Below, in pieces: positions 9,338-18,300 of a stretch of DNA of 64,000 nucleotides (positions are counted from its first letter, which is position 1; the number at the start of each line of letters is the position of its first letter). Made by a program: the position numbers and the translations under genes. Below the pieces are notes generated by a model. That model did no database searches, was not told the DNA's origin, and saw only the letters and a list, made by a program, of their open reading frames with translations. Source of the stretch: JBBQXY01 sp038209195 (lineage in GTDB: Bacteria > Chloroflexota > Ktedonobacteria > Ktedonobacterales > Ktedonobacteraceae); NCBI GenBank assembly GCA_038209195.1, contig JBBQXY010000008.1:9442-73441 (forward strand), in the 5' to 3' direction.

Positions 9338-9402
9338 AAGGCTCACTACGAGCACAGGCCCTACCGTCGTCGGCGGTAGGGCCTGTGCTCGTAGTGAGCC
9401 TT
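9338..9402. terminator. 29-bp perfect hairpin between convergent genes
   Basis: Two perfectly complementary 29-nt arms (9338-9366 and 9374-9402) are separated by a 7-nt loop. It lies between the stop of the membrane protein gene (9314, +) and the stop of the transporter gene (9422, -). It has no T-tract, so it may act as a bidirectional terminator or 3'-end protector in combination with another factor. Confidence 0.7.
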
Positions 9403-9421
9403 CCACTTCTCTTAATGTAAC

Positions 9422-10921
9422 TTAACTTAGAACCAGTTCGCGCTCTTCGTGTGCGCTTCTGACAGCGTGTTCGTCGGAGATCTCTTCCAGCGTGCGCTGA
9501 TTCGGCTCCGGTAGCGTGAAAAAGGTCAACGCTAAACCAGCGAGTGAGACGATGGCCGCCACCGCCATAGCTCCCGGTAGATGATAGGTAGTGAGCAGGA
9601 AAGGAAAGGCGAACGCACCAATAAAGGCACCAACTTTCCCCAACGCCGCCGCGATGCCGTGCGCGGTAGTACGCACCATCACCGGGAATATCTCGGCTGG
9701 ATAAACAAAGGTCGTTACGTTAGGGCCAAATTCGGTGAAAAAGTAGCTCAAGCCGTAAACTAACAAGAATGGTAGAGTAATCGATGAGATGGCAGGTACA
9801 AAAGCGATCAAACCATAAGCAATAGCCATCATACCAAAACCAAAACACTGAATCCATTTGCGACCCAGGCGATCTATCGTTAAGGCCGCAATGATATAGC
9901 CTGGGAGTGCCGCGACCACAAAGATGATCAGTGTGTAGACCATGTTCGTGACCAGGTTAGCGTGTGAATTGAGCGACTTGAGTACCAAGGGGCTAGAGAT
10001 GGTAGTGCCATAATAGGCGATGTCCAGCAAGAACCAAGCACCGGCAGTCCCAATGAGCCAGCGCAGGAAGCGCGGCTGGAGCAGTAGGTAGAGCCAGGAT
10101 TTTGTTGGAGCCTGCTTTTTCGCGGCTTGCCTAACGTTAGCAACGGGCTGATTTTTCTGTTGCGGAAGTGCCGCCCGGTTGCTACCGTTTTGCTTCTTCG
10201 TCACCATATCTACAGTGCGGGTAGCATCTTCAAGATTGCCCTGCATCGCCAAGGTGAAGCGCGGCGTCTCTGCTATATGGCGGCGCAGGTAAAAGGTTCC
10301 CAGTGCTGGTATCGCACCGATGGCCAGCATGATCCGCCAAGTCAGATCGTGGTTGATGCCTGCCACCAGGAGTACGATTGCCACGAGCGGACCAAGGATC
10401 AGACCAAGTCCCTGCATGGAGAAGACGAGCGTGATCAACTTGCCTCGGTCGCGCCGATTAGAATACTCGCTCATTAAAGTCGCACTGACGGGATAGTCAC
10501 CGCCGATGCCCAACCCTAGAATGAAGCGGAAGATCAAGAGACAGACGATGTTGGGCGAAAGTGCTGAGGCGATGGCACCAATTGCCAACACGATCAGTTC
10601 ATAACCGTAGATGAATTTGCGCCCCAATCGATCCGCGAGTCGCCCAAAGATAATTGCGCCAAAGGCTGCCGCGATCAAGGATGTGCTGCCCAAAAGTGAG
10701 ATTTGAAGCGCATTCAGGTGCCATAACGGGGTGAGAATTGCTAACGCGACGCCAATGATAAAAAGATCATACGCATCAGTGAAGAAACCCATACCAGAGG
10801 TCAACATCGTCTTAAAATGGAAACCTGAAAGTGTGCTATCATCTAAGGCCGCTAAGACAGACTGGGCTGAAGATGTCGTACCTGATGATAATTGGTCGGG
10901 TTGGCTTTCTTCATGTATCAT
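9422..10921 (-). CDS. MFS transporter, PHS (phosphate:H+ symporter) family
   Basis: 499 residues with 12 predicted membrane segments. Diagnostic features are GFFTDAYDLFIIG in TM1, the A-motif GRLADRLGRK, and GIGGDYPVSATLMSEY, which matches the signature of PHS-family symporters (the Pho84/PiPT group). A long charged loop (about 225-275) separates the two six-helix bundles. The start is firm: AAGGAG 6 bases before ATG 10921. The phosphate assignment is strengthened by three 11-bp direct repeats upstream (11003-11035) that resemble a Pho box. Organic phosphate or sugar as substrate is less likely but not excluded. Confidence 0.85.
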   Translation of the reverse strand: MIHEESQPDQLSSGTTSSAQSVLAALDDSTLSGFHFKTMLTSGMGFFTDAYDLFIIGVALAILTPLWHLNALQISLLGSTSLIAAAFGAIIFGRLADRLGRKFIYGYELIVLAIGAIASALSPNIVCLLIFRFILGLGIGGDYPVSATLMSEYSNRRDRGKLITLVFSMQGLGLILGPLVAIVLLVAGINHDLTWRIMLAIGAIPALGTFYLRRHIAETPRFTLAMQGNLEDATRTVDMVTKKQNGSNRAALPQQKNQPVANVRQAAKKQAPTKSWLYLLLQPRFLRWLIGTAGAWFLLDIAYYGTTISSPLVLKSLNSHANLVTNMVYTLIIFVVAALPGYIIAALTIDRLGRKWIQCFGFGMMAIAYGLIAFVPAISSITLPFLLVYGLSYFFTEFGPNVTTFVYPAEIFPVMVRTTAHGIAAALGKVGAFIGAFAFPFLLTTYHLPGAMAVAAIVSLAGLALTFFTLPEPNQRTLEEISDEHAVRSAHEERELVLS

Positions 10922-11002
10922 AAAATGCTCCTTACTTTAAGGATAGGTTTGTTAATCAAAGTACTGTGCATAAATATCGTATCGTATGAATATTATCGGA
11001 AT

Positions 11003-11035
11003 GTTAAATGGAAGTTAATAAATGGTAATAAATAG
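11003..11035 (-). promoter_or_regulatory. Pho-box-like triple 11-bp direct repeat
   Basis: Read on the + strand, the units GTTAAATGGAA, GTTAATAAATG and GTAATAAATAG begin at 11003, 11014 and 11025, exactly 11 bp apart. On the transcribed strand of the phosphate transporter they read as TTAAC-type repeats. PhoB/PhoP response regulators bind 11-bp direct repeats, so this is a plausible phosphate-starvation operator. The sites lie about 80-115 bp upstream of the transporter start. Confidence 0.55.
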
Positions 11036-11096
11036 TGTCTGGCAGGTTAGGAATTGCTTAGTGCATGCAATGGAAAGCGGCTTCAGACCTATATGC

Positions 11097-11102
11097 TATA
11101 AT
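11097..11102 (+). promoter_or_regulatory. Extended -10 promoter for the histidine phosphatase gene
   Basis: TATAAT at 11097-11102 is preceded by TGC, giving an extended -10. There is no good -35 at 16-18 bp. It lies 43 bp upstream of ATG 11146. Confidence 0.5.
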
Positions 11103-11145
11103 TTTAACTGATACCTATCAATCCACATGAGAAAGACAAACCTAC

Positions 11146-11859
11146 ATGACACACCTTTATTTAATTCGGCATGGTCAGGCCATCAGTGCCGCGGAGAATT
11201 TTATTGGGAACACAGGACTATCGCCGTTGGGCGTGCGCCAGGCGGAACGATTGCGCGATCGCTTAGCGGCAACGGGTGAGATTGCCGCCGATGTCCTCAT
11301 TGCCAGCACCTTTTTGCGCGCCAAAGAAACCGCCGAAATCGTCGCGCCCGCGCTGGGTAAACCGATCATTTTTGATGACGAGGTACAGGAGTGGCGTAAT
11401 GGCGAAACGGGAAACTTCACTGTAGAGGAATTCGAGGCGCAATTTAAAGCGGTTCCCTTTGAACTAAGGCCTTTTTTTCAGATCACGCCACAGGCAGAAA
11501 GCTGGACGCAGTTTGTGTTTCGCGCCGGCACTGCTCTTAGCCGCATTACGCGAGAATATGACGGGAAGACCATTGTGATTGTCTGTCATGGTGGCATTAT
11601 CGATAGTGCGTTTATCTATTTTCTGGGCTTGAGCAGTCTGCATTTCCCTCGCGCCTTTTTCGATACGCGCAACACTTCCATCACCCACTGGTTTCGCGAT
11701 TCGTTCGCGGGTCTGCCACCGAGTTGGATTTTAGGCTCGTACAACGATAGCATGCACCTGCGAGACCTGGAAGCAGCAGTTAGAATACCCTGGCAAGCAT
11801 TGACCACAAAACCCGTTGGCAGTTCCGATCCATCAGTGGTGCCAACAGAGGCGGAATAG
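11146..11859 (+). CDS. Histidine phosphatase (phosphoglycerate mutase-like) family protein
   Basis: 237 residues. The RHG motif at the N-terminus (LYLIRHGQ, nucleophile His9), the arginine in FLRAKETAEIV, and the second histidine in IVIVCHGGIIDSA mark the branch-1 histidine phosphatases. These proteins dephosphorylate small metabolites or phosphoproteins. Substrates vary too much across the family to be predicted here. The gene is monocistronic, with its own extended -10 promoter, and ends 5 bp before the convergent WD40 gene. Its divergent position next to a phosphate transporter with Pho-like repeats makes a phosphate-scavenging role conceivable, but this is only context. Confidence 0.85.
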   Translation: MTHLYLIRHGQAISAAENFIGNTGLSPLGVRQAERLRDRLAATGEIAADVLIASTFLRAKETAEIVAPALGKPIIFDDEVQEWRNGETGNFTVEEFEAQFKAVPFELRPFFQITPQAESWTQFVFRAGTALSRITREYDGKTIVIVCHGGIIDSAFIYFLGLSSLHFPRAFFDTRNTSITHWFRDSFAGLPPSWILGSYNDSMHLRDLEAAVRIPWQALTTKPVGSSDPSVVPTEAE

Positions 11860-11864
11860 CGGCT

Positions 11865-12746
11865 CTATTCTGGTCGCCATACCTGTACCACATGGTCGCT
11901 GACCGAGGCAATAGAGCTTCCATCAGGCGACCAATCCAACGAACGCACCCAGGTGCTATGGCCTGTATACGTAGAAAAGTGGGTTGCGGTAGCACTATGC
12001 CAGAGCTGCACCGTAGTGTCGTCACTGCCAGAAGCGATGTCCGCGTTGGTGGGCGACCAGGCAATAGTTTTTACGGGAGCGTTGTGGCCCGCCAAAATGT
12101 CGAGAGTTTTTGCGCTGTGAGCGTTCCAGAGGTGCAGCGTTGTATCCTGTCCTGCTGAGACGATAGCCTGCCCGTCAGGTGACCAGGCAATAGCAAAGAC
12201 CGCGCCAATATGCTTGACATAACTCAATGCGTTGTCTCCATTGAAGGCATCGAAGACTTGCGCGGTACCATCGAAATTAGCGGTAGCGAGGCGTGTGCCA
12301 TCCGGCGACCATTTGACGGCGAAATTGCGGTATTGCCCACGATGGATATACAAGGTTTTACCACTAGTAGCCTGCCACACCTGAACAGTACTGTCACCAT
12401 AATCACCACCTGAAGCGATATATCTGCCATCAGGAGACCATGCCACGCTGCGGACAAAACGGGCATGACCGCTATAGGAGAGTATGTCTCTGCCACTTAA
12501 GGCGTCCCAGATGCGTATCAAACCACTTGTGTCGCCCGACGCGATATATCTGCTATCAGGAGACCACGCGACCGCGAGCAAACTTTGCGTATGACCGCGA
12601 TAAATATATTCGCCTGCACCTGTCGTCGCGTTCCAGATGCGCACGGTCTTATCGCGTGAGCCAGAGGCGATAGAGCGACCATCGGGCGACCAGGCAACGG
12701 CAAATATGTTGTCACTATGCCCTTCAAGCAGCATTGCACCGCTCAT
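11865..12746 (-). CDS. Seven-repeat WD40 beta-propeller protein
   Basis: 293 residues composed entirely of seven WD40 repeats, each with the pattern GH...V..AWSPDGRYIASGS.D..V.IW. The fourth repeat is degenerate (HRGQYRNFAVKWSPDG) and the final blade ends in VVQVWRPE. There is no signal peptide, kinase or other domain, so it is a cytoplasmic scaffold of a single closed propeller. Bacterial WD40 proteins usually mediate protein interactions; no partner can be named. It is followed on the same strand by no close gene and lies 26 bp downstream of the MoaB/MogA gene, so it may belong to that operon. Confidence 0.9.
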   Translation of the reverse strand: MSGAMLLEGHSDNIFAVAWSPDGRSIASGSRDKTVRIWNATTGAGEYIYRGHTQSLLAVAWSPDSRYIASGDTSGLIRIWDALSGRDILSYSGHARFVRSVAWSPDGRYIASGGDYGDSTVQVWQATSGKTLYIHRGQYRNFAVKWSPDGTRLATANFDGTAQVFDAFNGDNALSYVKHIGAVFAIAWSPDGQAIVSAGQDTTLHLWNAHSAKTLDILAGHNAPVKTIAWSPTNADIASGSDDTTVQLWHSATATHFSTYTGHSTWVRSLDWSPDGSSIASVSDHVVQVWRPE

Positions 12747-12772
12747 CCCTTCTTTATGCTCTACCCTTCATC

Positions 12773-13258
12773 TTAGTGCTCTTTAGGGCCATCACTGAGC
12801 AGGTTAATGGCATGTGGCAGGACGGGGAGGATACATTCCAGGCACTCTTTAACAGCCTTGGGACTACCCGGCAGATTAATAATCAATGTTTGACCACGAG
12901 TGCCTGCAACTCCGCGTGAGAGCATGCCGAAAGGGGTGTGTTGCAGACTAACGGCACGCATGGCCTCGGCAATCCCCGGTGCTTCACGGTCAAGAATGGC
13001 CTTTGTGGCTTCAGGCGTGACGTCGCGTGGGGCCAGACCTGTCCCCCCCGTAGTAAGGATGAGCTGCAAATGCTTCTCGTCGCTCCATTCTCGCAGCAGT
13101 GCCGCTATCTGGTCGCGTTCATCGGGAACGATGGCTCCCGCGCTAATCACCGCGGCAGGAAGTTGTGCTACAAGTGTACGAATGGTCTCGCCGCTAACGT
13201 CTTGCCTTACGCCATGCGCGGCCCCATCGCTGATGGTGAGGATGCCAATCTCTATCAT
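12773..13258 (-). CDS. MoaB/MogA-type molybdopterin biosynthesis protein
   Basis: 161 residues matching the MoCF-binding fold from end to end: IGILTISDGAAHG at the N-terminus, LILTTGGTGLAPRDVTPEAT in the nucleotide/MPT-binding loop, and LIINLPGSPKAVKE. The family adenylylates molybdopterin (MogA/Cnx1G activity) or is the related MoaB protein. The sequence does not separate the two. The start follows GAGGATAGGGACAG. The gene is 9 bp from the CpXC gene upstream. XdhC at 31 kb is another molybdoenzyme-related gene, consistent with molybdenum cofactor use by this organism. Confidence 0.9.
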   Translation of the reverse strand: MIEIGILTISDGAAHGVRQDVSGETIRTLVAQLPAAVISAGAIVPDERDQIAALLREWSDEKHLQLILTTGGTGLAPRDVTPEATKAILDREAPGIAEAMRAVSLQHTPFGMLSRGVAGTRGQTLIINLPGSPKAVKECLECILPVLPHAINLLSDGPKEH

Positions 13259-13267
13259 TGTCTGTCC

Positions 13268-13939
13268 CTATCCTCGTGGTGCTAGTTCGCGCATAAGTGC
13301 GCCAATTTGGCGGCGGGAGCCGTAGAGCCAGACGGTATATTCGTCGGGCATGTCTTCTACTTCGACCTGGCACTGCATTTCCGAGGCAAATTTTCGTGCA
13401 ATATCCAGCAGTTGCCCACGTTCTGCCTCGCGGTGGCTTTGCGTACTTAAAGCCAGCCGCCCTAATCGTTCGTCCTGGCTCAACTCGCCATTGATCAGTT
13501 CGCTCAGTTCGTTGAGGCCAAAAACAACGTGTAGTGGCAGTGCTTCTTCTGGCTTGTGCGCTGTTCCAGAGCCGTTTCGGCTCGTCCTCGAACTCCTCTT
13601 CTGCGTTGAGCCGCCATCGGAGCCATCGTATAAACCCTGTGTACCGATCTGTGTGTAGACGTTTTGCAGCTTGTCCGCGATCAGTAAACGCGCTTCATCA
13701 GGAATTTCAGCCGAGGGATGAACGTAAACGAGTAGCCCATGCGCCGGGTCTGAGTAAACAAATGGACGCGCAAGCGCAACTCGTCGTCCACAAATTGGGC
13801 AAGTAGGTACATTCAGCAGGCCTGTCAGCACGGTATATTGCAACAACGGATCATGCGCAGTGTTGACATATTCGTAAATTTGGCTGGTAAATTGGTTGCC
13901 ACATGGGCAAGTAAGGCTGTAAGTTGTTGAACGAGACAT
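13268..13939 (-). CDS. CpXC-domain protein
   Basis: 223 residues. The N-terminal 95 residues form a CpXC domain: a Cys-Pro-Cys pair (LTCPCGNQF) and a second CPICGRRVALARPF pair form a likely zinc site. The middle (about 110-140) is polar and Gly/Ser/Thr/Arg-rich, and the C-terminal 85 residues are helical without a recognised family. CpXC proteins are widespread but of unknown function. A candidate promoter region lies in the 122-bp gap upstream. The gene heads a probable operon with moaB/mogA and perhaps the WD40 gene. Confidence 0.8.
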   Translation of the reverse strand: MSRSTTYSLTCPCGNQFTSQIYEYVNTAHDPLLQYTVLTGLLNVPTCPICGRRVALARPFVYSDPAHGLLVYVHPSAEIPDEARLLIADKLQNVYTQIGTQGLYDGSDGGSTQKRSSRTSRNGSGTAHKPEEALPLHVVFGLNELSELINGELSQDERLGRLALSTQSHREAERGQLLDIARKFASEMQCQVEVEDMPDEYTVWLYGSRRQIGALMRELAPRG

Positions 13940-14061
13940 AATACCGCTTCTCTGGTTACTTTAACTGGGCTAAAAACTATCGTAATATAGTATCCAGTAT
14001 ACCATATGAGCTTTAAGCGGTGCCGCGAATCGTTTCCTTGTAAATAGAGTGTGTCGGAGCT

Positions 14062-15351
14062 CTACCTTCTTCTGCTCTTACTAGCGGCTTTAGTAGAGAA
14101 GGTGAATTTCAAACCTTGCTGTTCCACGAAGGACTGGAATTGGGCGTAAAACTCCATGCGGTCTTGCATGGTGATGACGGAGACGGCGTCAGCCGTCTCG
14201 ATGGCGTAAGGATAGCCAGAGCCGCCAGCGATGACTTCGGCCCGGACAACATCGAGTACAGGCTCTAAGACGCCATCATCGAGCATCCAGCGTGGGAATT
14301 CCAGCCGCGTGGGTGGTCGCGAAGATGAGGTTTGCAAATAGCAGAAGGCCACGCTTTCGCGATACGGGCCGTATCCTTCCAAAACGTCGCCCCGCGCACA
14401 GATCATGGCAGGAGTGCGATCACCCCAACGCAAACTGCCCTGCCAGAGCAGAGCATCATGAATTTTCTTGGTATCGCGCAGCGTGGGTTGTGCCTGCGCT
14501 ATGTCGAGGCGGCGCAACATGGTAATAATATCACGAGCATAGCTGGTATCAATATAACCGATTAGCGGGACGCGGTACTCTTCTGAAGTGCTTAAGAGCG
14601 AGACTGCGGCATTGATGTAGCGTTCGCGGTACGGGCTGGGCATGGTCAGGGCAAACGAAACAACGAGCGAGCCATCGAAAAAGACCACTGGACTGTGGGC
14701 AGGATCACCCGTTCGACGCGCATGCGCATACTGTTGCATCTGGTTGCAGAGCGTTTCTACCTCCAGCATGTACCGGCGCAACGTCACCTGCATTTCGGAG
14801 TAGGGATAGCTGTCAGGATCGCTACTCTCAACCCTCGACTCTTCCATGATCTCGTCTGGTGAGAGCACCTCCATGCGCACATCTTTGGTATAGGGTTTTC
14901 CCTGCGTGTGCGGATTGGCGAAGAAGCCGATTTGAATCAAAGCGACGGGGATAGAGGCGTCGCGCCATGGTTGGAGTTGACTGCCATCGACCGCGAGCGT
15001 GGTTATGCCTTCAATGCATTCGGCCCACTGCCGCGCCTGCTCGTGGTTGTTAAAATCGCGTCCAAAGGGATAGACAGGCTTGGTGTGTGCGGAAGAAGCG
15101 GTAAAACTCTCTTCTCGATCAACCATCGCCAGCCAGCGGTCGAACTCGATACTGGGACGTGCTCCCGCTGGTGAGCGGCTCGTATCGGGCGGTAGCTCGT
15201 TTTCAAGCTGCTGGCCCGTGAGGTAGCGTTGTGGCAGCGTTTCCAATGCATGGCGATACGCCTCTAGTTGATCGCTAAAGGTGCTATCGTACATCGTGAA
15301 CTGGCCTTTTTTGAGTTGCAGCGCGGCCTGGAGTTTCCCTTTATGAAGCAT
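14062..15351 (-). CDS. nurA: NurA-domain 5'-3' nuclease
   Basis: 429 residues. A start at 15351 is chosen because GAGGGTGGAAC stands 7 bases upstream and because it overlaps the stop of the Rad50-like gene by 11 bp, a typical coupling; a longer frame to 15399 lies inside that gene. NurA features are visible: Asp122 in LAVDGSQL and Asp226 in VFFDGSLV (the metal-binding aspartates), YIDTSYARDI, and GYPYAIETADAVSVIT near the C-terminus. NurA nucleases resect DNA ends, in archaea together with HerA, Mre11 and Rad50. Here the partner is the Rad50-like ATPase, and no HerA or Mre11 gene adjoins. Confidence 0.85.
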   Translation of the reverse strand: MLHKGKLQAALQLKKGQFTMYDSTFSDQLEAYRHALETLPQRYLTGQQLENELPPDTSRSPAGARPSIEFDRWLAMVDREESFTASSAHTKPVYPFGRDFNNHEQARQWAECIEGITTLAVDGSQLQPWRDASIPVALIQIGFFANPHTQGKPYTKDVRMEVLSPDEIMEESRVESSDPDSYPYSEMQVTLRRYMLEVETLCNQMQQYAHARRTGDPAHSPVVFFDGSLVVSFALTMPSPYRERYINAAVSLLSTSEEYRVPLIGYIDTSYARDIITMLRRLDIAQAQPTLRDTKKIHDALLWQGSLRWGDRTPAMICARGDVLEGYGPYRESVAFCYLQTSSSRPPTRLEFPRWMLDDGVLEPVLDVVRAEVIAGGSGYPYAIETADAVSVITMQDRMEFYAQFQSFVEQQGLKFTFSTKAASKSRRR

Positions 15352-18300
15352 GTTGTTCCACCCTCGACATTGCCAACTCTTGTGCATAGGCGTGCTCATC
15401 TTCGCTCAAGAGCCGTGTCTCGCCATCTGTCTTGCGCAAACGAATAAGACTATCAAGTCCTTGCTCAAAGGTATCATCGTGGCTGATGACAATTAATTGG
15501 TCGAAGCCGCGCACACGCCGAATTTGTTCAGCCAGGTTCATGCGCCGCAACTCGTCCATGTTCTGTGTTGGCTCATCGAAGAAGGCAATATTCAAGCTGG
15601 AGAGTTTTTTCAGCAGAGCCAGCCGCACGGCAAGGGCTGCACTCATCTGCTCTCCTCCGCTTAACTGCGTGAAGGTGCGATTAACACTCTGGCGGCGCAG
15701 GGTTATTTCATAGTCATTTTGCCAGGCAAGTTGGGCCGTGCGATCACCCATGATTTCACCAAAGATGCGGTTAGCCTCCGCCGAAATATCGCCAAGCATG
15801 GCTTTGAGTACGTGTGGGGCCGCTTCCTTGATCAGCTTACGGAACATCTCCAGCATGTTCTGTAATTCTTCCAGCATGTCCTTCTCTTTTCGTGCGGTCT
15901 CCAACTCGACCAGTAGTACCTCGGCCTGTTCTATCTGTTGATTTAGCTTGTCCATGGTAAGCCGAGTATTGCTGATGGCTTCTGCCAATTTCATCATATC
16001 GCCATGCAATTGTTTGATCTCACTGGTGATGGCCTCTAGATCTTCCTGCTTAAAATTGGCCTCAGCCGCCCGGAAAGCTAGTTCCGCGTTACGCAATGCC
16101 TGTTCTGCCAGCTCTGCCGCTTGTACTATCTCTTGATAGGCCTGCTCACGTTGCGGCAAAAGACGTGCATTCTGTTCGTTGGCAAGGTACGTTTTATACC
16201 CGTTCAGCGTATGTTGCAGCAGGGCGTCCTGCTCTCCAATCTGCGCATCAAGTTGGGCGTAGAGCGCGAGTTGCTGTTCCGCGCTCTGCAACTGCTGTTC
16301 CACCGCTTGTAATTCTTGCTCTCTGGCCTGGAGTTGCTGTTGATACAGCGGTTCCTGTTTGATGATTTCATGCTGCGCGTTTTTCTGCCCACGTGGATCG
16401 TTGAGCTGCTGTAGTTCTGCTTTGACCTGTTCCAGTAATCGCTCGCTGCCACTCAGCGTTTTCGTCTGCTCGCGCCGTTCCTGAATTAGTTCATCGCATT
16501 GCTGCAACTGTTCTTGCAATTGCTGTACCTGCATCTGTAGCCCATTGAGCGTGCGCACCTGGTCATCGGCAGCTTTGCTCTCTTTGCGTTCCGTTTCGGC
16601 CTGAACAATCTTTTGGTCCACGGCTTTGAGGGCTTCCATGTCCTGCGCCAACTCGCTCACCTCGCGTTCGAGTCGCGCAATATCAATGGCGATACGCTGC
16701 AAATGTTCAGCGGTAGTGTCGCGCCGCTCAATATATTGGCCCAGTTGCTCCAGCCAGTCCGCGTATTTTTTCACAAAAGTTATGCGCTCACTCACGTCCG
16801 CTCGTTGCTGCTGTAGCGTGGCTAACTGCGCGCGTTCTTCCCCCAATAGTCCATCGAAATAGGACTCAAGGCTGGTCATACCATGTTGTTTAATATTGAG
16901 GCACGGTTCGTGCAGAAATGGGCATAACCCACCGGTCGATTGCTGGCGAGATTTGCTGTAGCCCTCGATAGTGCCCTCTAAGCGGATAACTTGAGAAGAG
17001 AACTGCTCGTTTTGTTGTTGTAGGGCGGGCATTTCCTCCGCGAGGTGGCGGTGCTCTTCGATTTTCGTAATATTGCTTTCAGCTTTCCGCAGACGATCGG
17101 CATACGTCTCGCGCTCTTCCTGCTTCTTGCGTAACTGCTCGCCCTTCTCCTGCCACTGCCGTTGCCGCGTACTGCGCTCGGTCAACTGGCTGCGCAGTTG
17201 TGCCACTGCCTCAACGCGCTCCTGTAAGAGGGCTGCCACAGGCTGCAAAGGCTCAATCTTCGCGATGCGCTGTTGCAACGCCTCTTGCTGTTGCAGGTAG
17301 CCGCCACGTTGTTGGACGAGCCGCTTTCCCTCTTTGACCAGTTCATTATACTGTGCTACCTTGCCGTTCAGGTCTTCGCGTTGCAATTCAAGCTCGTGCT
17401 GCTGATCGACCAGGGGCAATAACGCTAAGAGTCGTCGATTGGCGGTGGCGACTTCTTCCAACCTGCCCTGCAAATTGGTGATATTGGTTCGCAACTGAGT
17501 GTGGCTGCTCTGCAAACTACTGTGTTGCTGACGCTGCACGTTGCGCCGTTTTTCATCCTGCCGCAACTGCTTAAGGATATCGCTGGACTGTAAATAACGC
17601 TGGTAGTCGGCACGATTGGCCTCAACCGCCAGCGCTGCTGCTCGCGCATGTGCCAGTTCCTGCCCTCTATCCTGTAGACGCTGTTGCGTAGAAGTATGCG
17701 TGTTCTGGCATTGGAAGAATTGGTTTTGCCGCAGGAGCAGTTCGTCACGCTGCTCCTTCAGAAGAGTTGCACGTTTTTCAGCCAGTTCGCGTTGCTGCTC
17801 CCATTGGGTAAGTTGTGCTGTTTGCTGTTGATTGAGCATGACGGCTGTTTTCAAGTCCGCTCGCCATCGTTCCAGATCGCGCGTCTCGAATTCCAGTCGC
17901 TGAAGCTCCGTCAGTTGTGCCTGTATCTGCTCTTTATAGTGTTTCTGGCTCTCCAACAGGTAATCGGCGGCAACTTTGTAATCTTCTATTTGTAGCAAGG
18001 TATCGAAAGTTTGCTTGCGTACGCTCGCTGTTTGCGCGAAAATAGTGGTAAAGCTGCCCTGCGGTACACCGAGTGCATCTTTGAACAGGGTATCCAGTGA
18101 GCGTTCGCGGTCAATGCCAAAAATATCATGCAGTTTGTCCAGCACATCGACGCGTTGCTCAGAGCGCGAATCCGCCTCGCGATCATAGATCATCCAGTAC
18201 GCGCCCGACCCGCACCGTCGTTCCACCGTATAGGGGCGGTCGTCACTGCCGATCAGGTGAACAATGATCATTCCGTGCTTTTCCCCTTCGCGCACAAATT

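Noticed and set aside
15352..15399. Longer NurA start inside the Rad50-like gene
   Set aside because: GAGGGTGGAAC precedes ATG 15351, and the extra residues are frame-shifted Rad50 C-terminus.
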